A DNA stretch of 64,000 nucleotides from Sphingobium lignivorans (GTDB lineage Bacteria > Pseudomonadota > Alphaproteobacteria > Sphingomonadales > Sphingomonadaceae). The position numbers were made by a program, and so were the translations under genes. Under the pieces are notes generated by a model, which had not been told where the DNA came from, did no database searches, and saw nothing but the letters and a program-made list of their open reading frames with translations. Below are positions 45,604 to 55,345 of the stretch, piece after piece; the stretch's first letter is position 1; every line of letters begins with the position of its first letter. The stretch covers positions 2,759,001 through 2,823,000 of the forward strand of contig NZ_JACHKA010000001.1 of assembly GCF_014203955.1 (NCBI RefSeq). Direction: 5' to 3'.

Positions 45604-48600
45604 GCTGGCTTCCACTGGTCGCGCGACTTCTGCTGGCGCTGTGCATGATCGGCATAGGCGCGGCGGGCCATGCCCAGCCGGCCCCGCCGCGCCCGGACTT
45701 GCCACGTCCGGACCTGCCACGCATCGCCTTCGTGTCCATCCACATCGCCGAAATGCCGACGATCGCGAAGGCCGGCGCGCGGCGCGTGGCAGATGATGTC
45801 ACGGTGGACTTCTTCGGCCTGGGCGGAGGGCTGGTGCCCTCGATCGAGGGGGTCGACCTTGGCCGCTATGATCTGGTTTTGCTCGATGCCGCCGGACCCC
45901 GCCTGCTCAACTTCACGCGCCAGATCGAGGATGCCAAGACGCGCACCAAGGTTCTGGTCGTGGGCCCCGGAACGCCGATCGCGGGTACGATCGACCCTGC
46001 TGCCCATCCCGATATCGCGCGCTACTGGACCAATGCGACCGAAGCGAATTTCGCCGGGCTGTTCGCTTATGCCGCTGCGCGGGTGCTGGGGCGGAGCATG
46101 GCCGTTCCGCCACCCGTCGATTTTCCACCACTCGCGCTTTGGCATCCCGATGCGCCGGCGCCCTTTGCCGCCATGGCCGACTATCTGGGCTGGGCCTCTG
46201 CGCGCTTTGCCGATGTAGGCGCACGGCCGAAAGTCGGCATTCTGTTCTATCGCAGCCTCGCGCTGGCGAACAACGCCCGGCTGGTTACGGCACTCGTCCG
46301 GGAAATCGAACGGCAAGGGGGCATGCCGGTTCCCATCTGGCGGGAGGGTGGCGGCGACCTTGCCTCCACCCTGCTCGGCGACACGCGGCTCGATGCCCTG
46401 ATCCTGTGCGGCAACCGGATCGACTATGCATCGGCACAGGCCGGGGTGGCTGAGGCAGAGCGGCTGGGCGTGCCTCCTTTGATGTGCGCAACCGATTATC
46501 GCCGCGATGCGGATGCCTGGAGAAGCAGCCTGGGTGGCTTCGCGCCGGCTTCGACCGGCGAGCTGGCGATGAGCGAACTCGATGGCATCGTCGAGCCGAT
46601 GATCGTGGCCGCCCGCGCCACCGCGCCGGACGGCACGGCGAGCTATGACCCCATTGCCGATCAAATCCGCTGGCGTGTCGCACGCGCCCTCGCCTGGGCG
46701 AATCTGCGCCGCCTGCCCAACGCGGACAAGCATGTGGTCGTCAGCTACCATAATGAGGAGCCGGGTGAGGCCGACGTCGGCAGCGATCCGGATTCCTATC
46801 TGGATGCGCAGGGCAGCATGGTCGCGCTGCTCGAGCGGCTTCGCGCGGAAGGGTATGATACGGGCGCCGCTCCCCTGCCTGACAGCGCGACGCTCGCTCG
46901 CCGTCTCGCCACGGAAGCGACCAATGTCGCCCAGGGCGATGACGAGGCCCTGCGGCGCAGGATCGCACAGGGAGCCATCGCAGTCCCGGTCCGGACATAT
47001 CTCGCGTGGTATGCGGCTCTCCCCGCCGCGCTGAAGCAGGAGGTCGAGCGGGTCTGGGGTCCACCGCCGGGCAAGCTCATGACGGCGGACGGGCAGATCG
47101 TCGTCCCGGCCCTGCAGTTCGGCAAGGTCATCCTCGCTGCCCATCCGCTCTGGGGGCCCCAGACGGGTGGAAAGGCGCTGGAACAGCGCGGCGCGCTGCC
47201 GCCTCATCACCAGTATCTGGCCTTCTACCTGTGGATGCAGAAAAGCGGGCGGGCGGACGCCTATCTGCCGCTCTTCACTCAGTTGTCGCTGATGCCTGGC
47301 AAGCAGGAGGGCCCGGCCGCCACGGATGCAGTCGGTCTGCTGATCGGGGCGCTTCCGCACATCCAGCCCCAGCCGCTGCAAGCCAATGGCGGCGTGGGCA
47401 ACAAGCGCCGCACGCAGGCCATGACGATCGGCTTCATGCCGCAATTCGTCCGTGCAGGCCTGTCGCCGCCGCTCGCCGGGATGAAGGCCATGCTGAACGC
47501 CGATCCGTCGGACGAGGTGGCGCTGCGGAGCGCGGTCGCCGCGGCGGGCCTGGCCGCTTCGCTCGGCCTTGATCCGGCCAGCGCGCCACTTGACGCGCTA
47601 CGCGCGGCGCTGGCCACTTACCTTGCCGAGGCGGAAGCCGCGCCCATTCCGCTGGGCGGCCACATATTGGGACAGGCGCCCACGCCCGTTGTTGCCGCGA
47701 GGATGGTGCAGGCCATGCTGGCGGTCGGGCAGCCTGCGCCTCATCTGGAGGATGTGGCGCGCGCTCTTGGCGGCGAGGACGATGTGCTGGACGCGGAAAA
47801 CACCCACCGCGCCCGGGAATATGCGGCACGAATCGCCAGCGCACCAAGCGAGATGGACGCGATCATTGCCGCGCTGGCTGGCGGGTATGTGCCCCCCGGT
47901 CCGATGCAGGACGCGATCCGCAATCCCGACGCGCTGCCGGCCGGCCGCAATCCCTATACGCTGGATGTGCGTGCGGTCCCGACGCCGCAGGCCTGGGACC
48001 GGGGCGTGACGTTGGCCGATGAGATGCTTGCCGATTATCGTGCGAAGCATGGCCGCTTGCCGCGCAAGGTCGCCTTCGTGCTCTGGTCCAGCGAGACCGC
48101 GCAGAACGGCGGAACCAACGAAGCCCAGATCCTGCATTTGCTCGGCGTGCGCCCGATCCGCGATGCGCGCGGCCATGTGGTGGACATCGCCCTTGTCGAT
48201 CGCGCCGCGCTGGGCCGGGCGCGGGTCGACGTGCTGGTGACGACATCGGGCACATATCCCGATCATTTCGGCGAGAAGCTTGCCCTGATCGCCAGGGCGA
48301 TCCGCCTCGCCGCGCAGGCTGAGGAGGCGGACAATCCCGTGCGCGCCGAAACGCAGGCCCGCGCCCGCGCCCTGCAAGCGCAGGGTGTCGCACCCGAAAC
48401 GGCGGAGAAGCGGGCCCTGCGCCGTATCTTCTCCACCGCGCCCGGCGCCTATTCGCCCTCCACTCAGTTCGCCAACCGCGAGGGATGGAGCAAGGCCAAG
48501 CTCGATGAGCTCTATCGTGCCCGGATGGGCCATGCCTATGGCGACGGCGACGGCGACGATGGCGAGCCGGACAGTACGGCCTTCACCGCGAGTCTCGGCA

Positions 48601-49388
48601 CGGTGGACGCGGCAGTCTTCAGCCGGTCTTCCAGCGCTTATGGCCTGCTCGATACGCCCATGCCCGCCGCCTATCTGGGCGGTCTCTCGATGGCCGTGCA
48701 GCAGCAAACCGGCCGCACCATCGAGAGCTACATCGCCAACGAGCAGGCCTCGGGCCAGCCGCATGTCGAAACCGTCGACCGCTTCTATGCCCGCGAGCGC
48801 GACAGCCGCTATCTCAACCCCGCCTGGATCAAGGCCATGCAGGCGAGCGGCTACAATGGCGCGCGCTACATGGCGGACCTCACCGACTCCATGTCACTCT
48901 GGGAACAGACCCGCCCGGATCTGGTGTCGGACCGGGACTGGGAGGCCGTGCGCGACGTGTATCTGCGTGATCGCTACCAGCTGGGCATGGACCGCTACTT
49001 CGCCGAGCATAATCCGGCGGCGCGCGAGAAGCTGGTCCGCACCATGCTGGATACGATCGACCGGGGCGACTGGAAGGCCGATGATGCCACGCGCGCCGAA
49101 CTCCAGCGGACGAGCAACGTGCGACCGCCGACCAGTGGCCGGGAGATTGCGCCAGTAACCAGAAGCGAAAGTCCTGCATCCCGGGGGCCAATAACCGCGC
49201 AAAACCAGGTGCCGTCAGCAGCCCGCGCTCCACAAGCTCCTCTTGTGTCGGGATACGAGCTTGAGCCCGCCAAATCCAACGCGCCGATCCAACCTCCGGC
49301 GCGCCGGACAATGCTGGCGACGACAATCACCGCGGTCCTCGTCGCTTTGCTGCTCATCGGCGGCGCGGGGCTCAGGCCCCGTTGGTAG
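45600..49388 (+). CDS. Periplasmic, membrane-anchored CobN-like chelatase (HmuS-like)
   Basis: This 1262-aa member of the CobN/magnesium-chelatase large-subunit family has a signal peptide (WLPLVARLLLALCMIGIG to GHAQ) and a C-terminal membrane helix (TMLATTITAVLVALLLIGG). The catalytic mass is therefore periplasmic. Typical CobN blocks include VVVSYHNEEPGEADVGSDPD, KLMTADGQIVVPALQFG, LPPHHQYLAFYLWMQKS and KVAFVLWSSETAQNGGTNEA. No cobS/cobT or chlI/chlD ATPase genes accompany it. Cytoplasmic CobN uses ATP; a periplasmic one cannot, and the adjacent ExbB-like/DUF2149 pair could supply energy from the proton gradient. The Bacteroidetes hmu operon has the same composition, with HmuS implicated in removing iron from haem. 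The direction of metal transfer here is inferred. Confidence 0.88.
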   Translation: MSWLPLVARLLLALCMIGIGAAGHAQPAPPRPDLPRPDLPRIAFVSIHIAEMPTIAKAGARRVADDVTVDFFGLGGGLVPSIEGVDLGRYDLVLLDAAGPRLLNFTRQIEDAKTRTKVLVVGPGTPIAGTIDPAAHPDIARYWTNATEANFAGLFAYAAARVLGRSMAVPPPVDFPPLALWHPDAPAPFAAMADYLGWASARFADVGARPKVGILFYRSLALANNARLVTALVREIERQGGMPVPIWREGGGDLASTLLGDTRLDALILCGNRIDYASAQAGVAEAERLGVPPLMCATDYRRDADAWRSSLGGFAPASTGELAMSELDGIVEPMIVAARATAPDGTASYDPIADQIRWRVARALAWANLRRLPNADKHVVVSYHNEEPGEADVGSDPDSYLDAQGSMVALLERLRAEGYDTGAAPLPDSATLARRLATEATNVAQGDDEALRRRIAQGAIAVPVRTYLAWYAALPAALKQEVERVWGPPPGKLMTADGQIVVPALQFGKVILAAHPLWGPQTGGKALEQRGALPPHHQYLAFYLWMQKSGRADAYLPLFTQLSLMPGKQEGPAATDAVGLLIGALPHIQPQPLQANGGVGNKRRTQAMTIGFMPQFVRAGLSPPLAGMKAMLNADPSDEVALRSAVAAAGLAASLGLDPASAPLDALRAALATYLAEAEAAPIPLGGHILGQAPTPVVAARMVQAMLAVGQPAPHLEDVARALGGEDDVLDAENTHRAREYAARIASAPSEMDAIIAALAGGYVPPGPMQDAIRNPDALPAGRNPYTLDVRAVPTPQAWDRGVTLADEMLADYRAKHGRLPRKVAFVLWSSETAQNGGTNEAQILHLLGVRPIRDARGHVVDIALVDRAALGRARVDVLVTTSGTYPDHFGEKLALIARAIRLAAQAEEADNPVRAETQARARALQAQGVAPETAEKRALRRIFSTAPGAYSPSTQFANREGWSKAKLDELYRARMGHAYGDGDGDDGEPDSTAFTASLGTVDAAVFSRSSSAYGLLDTPMPAAYLGGLSMAVQQQTGRTIESYIANEQASGQPHVETVDRFYARERDSRYLNPAWIKAMQASGYNGARYMADLTDSMSLWEQTRPDLVSDRDWEAVRDVYLRDRYQLGMDRYFAEHNPAAREKLVRTMLDTIDRGDWKADDATRAELQRTSNVRPPTSGREIAPVTRSESPASRGPITAQNQVPSAARAPQAPLVSGYELEPAKSNAPIQPPARRTMLATTITAVLVALLLIGGAGLRPRW

Positions 49389-49661
49389 TTCCACCGCTGC
49401 CACGCGGCGGTGGGCATGAGGCGAACAGTCGCTTGCCGCCAACTAAGCAGCCGCTCGACCGCTCGAAACGACTCCCTGAAACCTGCCCTGCGTTCATCAG
49501 GAAGGCATGCGGCCGCGCAAGCCTGAACCTAGTCGGAATTCGCCGGTTCGAAAGAATAAGACACCGTGGCTGCAGCCTCCGACAAACTCGGCATTCGACG
49601 GCTTAAATCTGCTCTCCAGAACCCGCCCTTCATAAATCGTTGCACCGATCAGCAGTCCGCT

Positions 49662-51056
49662 TCATTCCCAGCCCCCGCCCAAAGCAAGGAAAAGATCGAC
49701 TTGCCGATCCACGAGGGCAGCGCGCGCGTCGGACAGGCTGGCCTGCGCTTCGGCATAGGCCGCTTGTGCGGTCAATAGATCGAGGAAAGCCACGCGGCCA
49801 AAGCGTTGCAGCTTCTCCGCATCCGCGCTGGCCCTGCCTGCCGCTTCGGCAGCGCTTTGCAAATCTTCGAAGCGATCCCGTGCGCGGGCATAGGAAGAGA
49901 GCGCCGTCTCGGTCTGGCGAAGCGCCAGAAGCACCGCCCCGTCGAAGCGGGCGAGGCTGGCATCGGCATCCGCCCCTGCCTGGGCCATGCGCGCGCGCAC
50001 GGCTTGCCTGTTCGGGAAGGACCAGGACAGAAGCGGCCCCAAGGTGAAGCCGAAGGACGAAGGCGCCAGCAGATGGCCGGTCGATGCCGCACTTCCTGCC
50101 GATGCCCCGATACTGACTTTGGGATAGAGCTCGCTCTCGACCACACCGATCGACGCAGTGGCGGAGGCGAGCTCGCGCTCAGCCATGCGAATATCGGGAC
50201 GCCGCCTGAGCAGCATCGCGCCATCGCCGACGGGAATGGCACGCGAGATTGTCGGAATGGTGCTGCACGTCTCGGCCTCCTCGGGAAAATCCGCAGGCGG
50301 GCGCCCCATCAGCGCGGCGAGTTCGAACAACGCAGTGCGCCGTTCGGCAAGAAGGTCCGGTAGGGCAGCATCTGCGGCATGCGCGGCGGCGCGGGCGCGA
50401 TCGACATCGAAGCGGGTGCCACGCCCGCCGCGCGCGAGGCGCTCCGCCACGTCGAGTGTCGTCTGCTGGATCACGGCGACGCGGCGCGCGGCGGCAAGCG
50501 AAATGTTGGCAGCGCAAATTCGCGCGTAGCTGCGCGTTACACCGGCAGCGACAACAACGCGCACCTGATCACGCGCTGCCACCGCCGCTTCTGCCTGCGC
50601 ACTGGCCGCCTCTATTCCGCGACGGACGCTGCCCGCCAAATCGGGCGACCAGGCCGCGTCAAACCCGAGCGCATAGCTGAACGTGCCGGGAAGAGCCGCC
50701 TGCGGACCATGTGTGCGCGCACCGTAGCCCTGACCGGTAAGGGTTGTGCTGACTGTCCGGCCCGCCTCCGCCTCCTGCACAACCGCACTGGCACGCCGGA
50801 GATTTGCCTCGGCCATGCGCAGATCGGTGTTGGCGGCAAGCGCTTCCTCAACATAGGAATCGAGCCTGGGATTCTCGTAAAGCCGCCACCAGTGTGGGGG
50901 CAGCTCCTGTTCGGTCACTCCCGCATCCTTTTGGCCCAGGAACGGCGCGGCGAGGTCCGGACGCTGGGCCATAGCATCCTTCGGTACGCGATAATTGGGT
51001 CCCGCGACGCATCCGGCCATCAAGACGATCGGGATCAATGATAGAGCGCGTTTCAT
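49662..51056 (-). CDS. Outer-membrane efflux lipoprotein (NodT/OprM family)
   Basis: This 464-aa TolC-like outer-membrane factor has a lipoprotein signal (SLIPIVLMAGC, lipobox Cys16). Two OEP repeats follow (ANTDLRMAEANLRRASAVVQ in the first, SFPNRQAVRARMAQAGADAD in the second). It completes a tripartite pump with the periplasmic adaptor and the FUSC inner-membrane protein encoded just upstream. The start overlaps the adaptor stop by ATGA. The length is normal. Confidence 0.93.
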   Translation of the reverse strand: MKRALSLIPIVLMAGCVAGPNYRVPKDAMAQRPDLAAPFLGQKDAGVTEQELPPHWWRLYENPRLDSYVEEALAANTDLRMAEANLRRASAVVQEAEAGRTVSTTLTGQGYGARTHGPQAALPGTFSYALGFDAAWSPDLAGSVRRGIEAASAQAEAAVAARDQVRVVVAAGVTRSYARICAANISLAAARRVAVIQQTTLDVAERLARGGRGTRFDVDRARAAAHAADAALPDLLAERRTALFELAALMGRPPADFPEEAETCSTIPTISRAIPVGDGAMLLRRRPDIRMAERELASATASIGVVESELYPKVSIGASAGSAASTGHLLAPSSFGFTLGPLLSWSFPNRQAVRARMAQAGADADASLARFDGAVLLALRQTETALSSYARARDRFEDLQSAAEAAGRASADAEKLQRFGRVAFLDLLTAQAAYAEAQASLSDARAALVDRQVDLFLALGGGWE

Positions 51057-51958
51057 GAGTGGCTCCGGGAACTTGCAGCGACCCGGTTCACATCGGCGGG
51101 CAGGATCTCCACGCTTGCGGTTCTGCCAGCGATCAGGCGGACGCCGGGAGGCACCCGATCGATATATATGCGCACCGGAATGCGCTGGGCGAGCCGGACC
51201 CAGGAGAAAGTCGGCGCGACTTTGGGCAACAAATTGCCCGTCTCGTCCCGTTGGTCGTCCGCAATCGCAGCGGCGATGCTCTCGACATGGCCCGTGATCT
51301 CCGCATTGTCGCCCATCAGGCGGATGCGGGCGCTGTCGCCGATTGCCACATGATGCAGTTTGGTCTCCTCGAAATAGCCTTCGATACGCAGTGACGCGGT
51401 GTCGACCAGCGCCATGGCCTGCGTTCCAGCCGCAAGATAGTCACCCGCATGAATGTCGAGATTGGTGATGATGCCGCTCGCTGTCGCGCGAATCTCGGTC
51501 CGCTGCATGTCGACGCGCGCGACGTGGCGATCGGCCTCAGCGCGTTTCAGCGCTGCTTCCGCCGTCTTTACCTTCGCGACATTCTGTTCGCGCGCCTCCG
51601 TGGCCACGAGATCGCCCAGCGCGATGTCGCGCCGCGCTTCCTTGCGCGCTTGTTCAAGCGCTGCTCGTGCCTCGGCGATGGCAGCGTCGGCACGCGCGAT
51701 CGTAGCGGCAATGCGCGGGCGGTCGAGCACCAGCAGGAGCTGCCCCACCTCGACGCGCTGGTTATCGCGCACGGCGACCTGCGTCACCAGCCCGCCAACG
51801 TCGGTCGAGACACGCACGATATCGGCACGCACGCGACCATCGCGGGTCCAGGGCGTGCTCTCGTAGCGCGTCCACGCCTGCCAGGCGACAAGCGAGGCTA
51901 TAGCGACAATGGCGAGCGTGAAGGCGTAGCGCCCCAACAGCGGCAACAGCGATTTCAT
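51053..51958 (-). CDS. Periplasmic adaptor (AaeA/EmrA-type membrane fusion protein)
   Basis: This 301-aa HlyD-family adaptor has a single N-terminal membrane anchor (YAFTLAIVAIASLVAWQAW), a biotinyl-lipoyl-like domain (VSTDVGGLVTQVAVRDNQRV), a coiled-coil hairpin (about 85-150) and a beta-barrel domain. It links the FUSC transporter to the outer-membrane factor. It overlaps the DUF1656 gene and the NodT gene by ATGA on each side, which places it in a tightly coupled operon. Confidence 0.92.
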   Translation of the reverse strand: MKSLLPLLGRYAFTLAIVAIASLVAWQAWTRYESTPWTRDGRVRADIVRVSTDVGGLVTQVAVRDNQRVEVGQLLLVLDRPRIAATIARADAAIAEARAALEQARKEARRDIALGDLVATEAREQNVAKVKTAEAALKRAEADRHVARVDMQRTEIRATASGIITNLDIHAGDYLAAGTQAMALVDTASLRIEGYFEETKLHHVAIGDSARIRLMGDNAEITGHVESIAAAIADDQRDETGNLLPKVAPTFSWVRLAQRIPVRIYIDRVPPGVRLIAGRTASVEILPADVNRVAASSRSHS

Positions 51959-52170
51959 GACAATATTCCGATAGAGGGCAGGAACTGCACCAGCAGTCCA
52001 TAGAGGAGGGTAAAGGTCGCGATTTCGAGCAAGGGTCGGAATCCGAACCGCTGAACCAGACCGGTGGACGTGAGCAGGCGGAGAACGGCGACAGTCCCGG
52101 CAAGCGAGATAATGGCGAGGACGAGCAAGCCTGGGAGCAGGACCCCGCCAATAGTGATGTCAGGAATCAC
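51955..52170 (-). CDS. DUF1656 (AaeX-like) small membrane protein
   Basis: This 71-aa protein has two membrane helices (LLPGLLVLAIISLAGTVAVL and LEIATFTLLYGLLVQFLPS) and the typical DUF1656 start IPDITIGGVLLPG. AaeX-type proteins accompany AaeA/AaeB aromatic-acid efflux pumps; their exact role is unknown. It overlaps both neighbours by 4 bp. Confidence 0.92.
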   Translation of the reverse strand: MIPDITIGGVLLPGLLVLAIISLAGTVAVLRLLTSTGLVQRFGFRPLLEIATFTLLYGLLVQFLPSIGILS

Positions 52171-54251
52171 GCGGCTTCCTCCGCATTGGGGGTTTCAGCT
52201 GATGAAAGCGCGAAACGAAGATCGATCAGCATGCTGAGCAGTCGCTCACGTTCGGGAAATGTGCTTCCGGTGACAGAAGTGATCAGAGCATTGATTTGCT
52301 CGACCGGGGCGTCACCACGAGTTGCGATTGTCGAAAGCAAGCTATGCAGGTCGCACCCGATTTTACCGCCAACGCTTTGGCTGAGCGAGAAGAGCTGACC
52401 CGCGACATGTCCCAGCCGGAGATGACGGATGGTTTCTGCCAGTACTTCGTCGGTTGAATGGCGCGAGGTTTCAAGCTTTGGCAGCAGCAAGGCGGTCCGA
52501 TCGATCATCAGGCTCGTCCAGCCCGCTTCATCCGGACCGCGCCCACGGGCGCGTCGGGCCACGTCCGTGCGATTCAGATAGCGTAGCCGGTTGATCGCCG
52601 TTCCTGGCCGCACCGTTTGGAACATGCTCATGCTGACCACGGCGAACAGCAGGGCTGCGAACAGGGCAACGACGCTGTTGAGCGCTTCGGCAAAATCGGC
52701 GCCATAATGTGATCCGAGACCCGCAAGGATCGGAATCGTCAGGGTGATGCCGAGCGCCTTGTATGTCGTCGCCGGGCGCGCCTGAAGCGACCCGCCGAGC
52801 AAGAAAGCAGGCGCAAGCACTGCGACAAGCACGCCGAAATCCGTCACGCGCGGCAGGATTACGAAGCTGTAAGCGAGGCTGATCGCCACGCCATAGACCG
52901 ATCCGCCGATATATTTGACCACGTTCGGCGCAGGCGCATCGACATTGCCGAACAACGCACACGCTACGCCGAGGAGCGAAACCGCCAGCCCGCCGTCGGG
53001 CCAGGCCGACCAGATCCAGAAAGCGCAGCCAATTACGATGCCGACTACCGCACCCAGCGCCGTGCGCCCTGCCATCCACGGATCGCGGTGATAGACATAG
53101 CCTCGCGCTTCTCCGGACCAGTTTAGGGGAACTTCCGGTCTGTTCCGGCCCCATGTCGCGATCGCTCTGCTCAGACAGTGGCAATCGTGCAGCAGCCCCA
53201 CCAGTTCAGCGAGATGCCCAGCGAGATTGGCCGCAAGCAATTCGCGGATCGAGGCCTTCTGGTCAGCAAGCCTGGTTCCAATTGCGCGGGCACGCTCGAT
53301 CAGTGGCAATGCCTGCTGATCGCGTTCCGCCATGTCAGTGAGAGCGATCCAATCGGCCGCATCGCGCAGCAGCACTTCCACTTCGCCGTCGGAAAGAGCG
53401 CCAGCCTTATCCAGTGCGTGGACCCGTTCCTCGACTTCGGTTGCGAGTGGAAGCAGTCGGGCAAGCCGATCATGGATATGCTGCAGCTTACGGTCACTCG
53501 GCGTTGTGGGCGCCGGATCGTATGGCAGATGCGTACCCAGCCCCTGCAACATGAGCAGGTCAGCGCTGAGCCGATACCGGTCCCGGCGGATTGCCGGTTT
53601 CGGCGCCCCTTTGAGCGCGTGGCTGGAGAGTTTCCGCGCATCGAGCAGAGTCGCATGCAACTTGCCAAGGAACTGACCGGTCATATGCTTCGGCAGGACA
53701 AAGCGATGCACCAGCACGGCGCAGAGGATGCCGATCGAAATCTCCTGAACCCTCAGCGAGGCGGTGTCGAATATCGCGCCGGGGTCGGCGACGCCGGGAA
53801 AGCCAATCAGGCTGGCGGTATAGCCGGCGAGGACGAAGGCATAGGCGCGCGGCGTGCGATCGAGCAGTGAGAAGAACAGGCAGAGGCCAATCCACCCGGC
53901 GAGCACCACGCTGCACACGAGGGGATGACTCACGAAAGCAGGTACGATCGCCACCGTCGCGACGGCTCCGATTATCGTTCCGGCGAGCCGATAGACTCCC
54001 CGGCTCAGCGAAGCGCCGGCCGAGGTCTGCGAAACGATGTAAACCGTAAGGACCGCCCAATAAGGACGCGGCAAGCCGATGCGCAGCGCAATATAGTAGG
54101 CGAGCATCGCCGCAGCGAAACTCTTCGCGGAAAAAAGCAGCGCATCGCGGTCTGCCTGTAACGCGGGGTTTCGCAGCAGGTGGAGGACAGAGGCTAGCCC
54201 ATCAGCGAGCGGCAGCCTTTTCCCGAGTATCGCGATATTTCCATCAGCCAT
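52167..54251 (-). CDS. FUSC-family inner-membrane transporter (AaeB-like)
   Basis: This 694-aa protein has two sets of membrane helices (about 45-180 and 385-520) around a soluble middle domain, the FUSC/AaeB architecture. The first set includes RIGLPRPYWAVLTVYIVSQT and the second RTALGAVVGIVIGCAFWIWS. The family exports aromatic carboxylic acids or similar compounds. It is the first gene of the efflux operon and is divergent from the AraC-type regulator. The substrate is not evident from the sequence. Confidence 0.9.
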   Translation of the reverse strand: MADGNIAILGKRLPLADGLASVLHLLRNPALQADRDALLFSAKSFAAAMLAYYIALRIGLPRPYWAVLTVYIVSQTSAGASLSRGVYRLAGTIIGAVATVAIVPAFVSHPLVCSVVLAGWIGLCLFFSLLDRTPRAYAFVLAGYTASLIGFPGVADPGAIFDTASLRVQEISIGILCAVLVHRFVLPKHMTGQFLGKLHATLLDARKLSSHALKGAPKPAIRRDRYRLSADLLMLQGLGTHLPYDPAPTTPSDRKLQHIHDRLARLLPLATEVEERVHALDKAGALSDGEVEVLLRDAADWIALTDMAERDQQALPLIERARAIGTRLADQKASIRELLAANLAGHLAELVGLLHDCHCLSRAIATWGRNRPEVPLNWSGEARGYVYHRDPWMAGRTALGAVVGIVIGCAFWIWSAWPDGGLAVSLLGVACALFGNVDAPAPNVVKYIGGSVYGVAISLAYSFVILPRVTDFGVLVAVLAPAFLLGGSLQARPATTYKALGITLTIPILAGLGSHYGADFAEALNSVVALFAALLFAVVSMSMFQTVRPGTAINRLRYLNRTDVARRARGRGPDEAGWTSLMIDRTALLLPKLETSRHSTDEVLAETIRHLRLGHVAGQLFSLSQSVGGKIGCDLHSLLSTIATRGDAPVEQINALITSVTGSTFPERERLLSMLIDLRFALSSAETPNAEEAA

Positions 54252-54295
54252 GGCTTATTGATAGCCATTTGCAACAATGAACAAAATTCAGTATC

Positions 54296-54323
54296 CTGAC
54301 AGATAATCCCTATATCTGGTCAG
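54296..54323. promoter_or_regulatory. Imperfect inverted repeat in the efflux/AraC divergent promoter
   Basis: CTGACAGATA and TATCTGGTCAG form an imperfect palindrome (one extra base in the right arm) in the 77-bp gap between the two divergent genes. It sits directly upstream of the regulator start and could be its operator or an autoregulatory site. This is inference. Confidence 0.45.
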
Positions 54324-54328
54324 AACGC

Positions 54329-55129
54329 ATGCTCCCCTCCCAATCAGCCGTTTCCGTGTTCGATCCGGACCAGACCCGCTTGCCTGCGGTCGCCTATCAG
54401 CTCGATTTCGCCGATCATGTGGCAGAAGTGCCGGTGCATCGGCATCGCAAGGGTCAGTTGATCATCGCATTGCACGGTGCCGTCATTTGCACGGGGAACG
54501 AGGACATCTGGATCGTGCCGCCCAACTGCGGCGTGTGGATTCCCGGCGGCGTGTCACATAGCGCGCGAGCGACCGAAAACGCCCGGCTTAACTATCTGTT
54601 CGTCGAGCCGGGTGCCGCGCAGTTGCCGCAAGTGTGCTGCACGCTGGCTATCTCCCCGATGATCCGGGAGATGGTCGACCGACTTGCCCGCGAACGCGCG
54701 GACTATCCTGAAGACGGCCATATCGCCCGGCTTGCCAGAGTAGTGCTTGACGAATTGGCCGAGATGCCGCGCGAGCGCTTCAATCTCCCCGTCTCCTCAC
54801 ATCCCAAGATCCGTGCCATGGCGGACGCGCTGACAGCGCAGCCCTCTGACCGCAGTACGCTTAGCCAATGGGCGCAGCGCGTGGCGATGAGTGAGCGCTC
54901 ATTGGCGCGGCTGATGGTGCGGGAAACAGGTCTGACCTTCGGCCGCTGGCGACAGCAGCTCCATCTCGTCATCGCGCTGCGGGACCTTGCGGGCGGAGCG
55001 CCGGTGCAGACGGTTGCAGCTGAGCTTGGCTATGAGTCGGTCAATGCGTTCATCACGATGTTCAAGAAAGCTCTGGGCGCCACGCCGGCACAGTATTTCG
55101 CGCGTGGCACAGCGGGCATCGGATCGTGA
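54329..55129 (+). CDS. AraC-family regulator with N-terminal cupin
   Basis: This 266-aa transcription factor has a cupin ligand domain (VAEVPVHRHRKGQLIIALHG, then CGVWIPGGVSHSARA). The C-terminal AraC double HTH follows (RSTLSQWAQRVAMSERSLAR, then PVQTVAAELGYESVNAFITM and FKKALGATPAQYFARG). It is divergent from the FUSC efflux operon and probably controls it in response to an aromatic or other small molecule. No strong ribosome-binding site is visible at the ATG; the chosen start gives the expected domain length. Confidence 0.9.
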   Translation: MLPSQSAVSVFDPDQTRLPAVAYQLDFADHVAEVPVHRHRKGQLIIALHGAVICTGNEDIWIVPPNCGVWIPGGVSHSARATENARLNYLFVEPGAAQLPQVCCTLAISPMIREMVDRLARERADYPEDGHIARLARVVLDELAEMPRERFNLPVSSHPKIRAMADALTAQPSDRSTLSQWAQRVAMSERSLARLMVRETGLTFGRWRQQLHLVIALRDLAGGAPVQTVAAELGYESVNAFITMFKKALGATPAQYFARGTAGIGS

Positions 55130-55345
55130 GCGGTCGGTAGCGAATAGGGCAAGTCATCCGATCCGGGTGATCCTTCTCGTCGGCAATCGCCAACATAGCA
55201 GTCGTCCGAGTGTCCAGATGCGAACTCCGAAAGCTGCCGGTCGGTCACGCCATCCCGCAAGCCAATCATATGCGCCGATCCAACCTAAGTGAGATATAAC
55301 TTAGGGCGTCACCCTCTGCGGATATGTCATTCAGAATGCAGCCAC

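Noticed and set aside
45555..47444. Long minus-strand open frame (629 codons) opposite the CobN-like gene
   Set aside because: Composition is Arg/Pro/His-rich with no domain. It is a high-GC antisense shadow of a well-supported gene.
49391..49413. Possible terminator after the CobN-like gene (CCACCGC / GCGGTGG)
   Set aside because: Only a 7-bp stem with a 9-nt loop and no T-tract, too weak to call.
55284..55305. CCTAAGT / ACTTAGG inverted repeat between the AraC gene and the RES fragment
   Set aside because: Exact 7-bp arms, but there is no gene start nearby that it could control. It may be chance.
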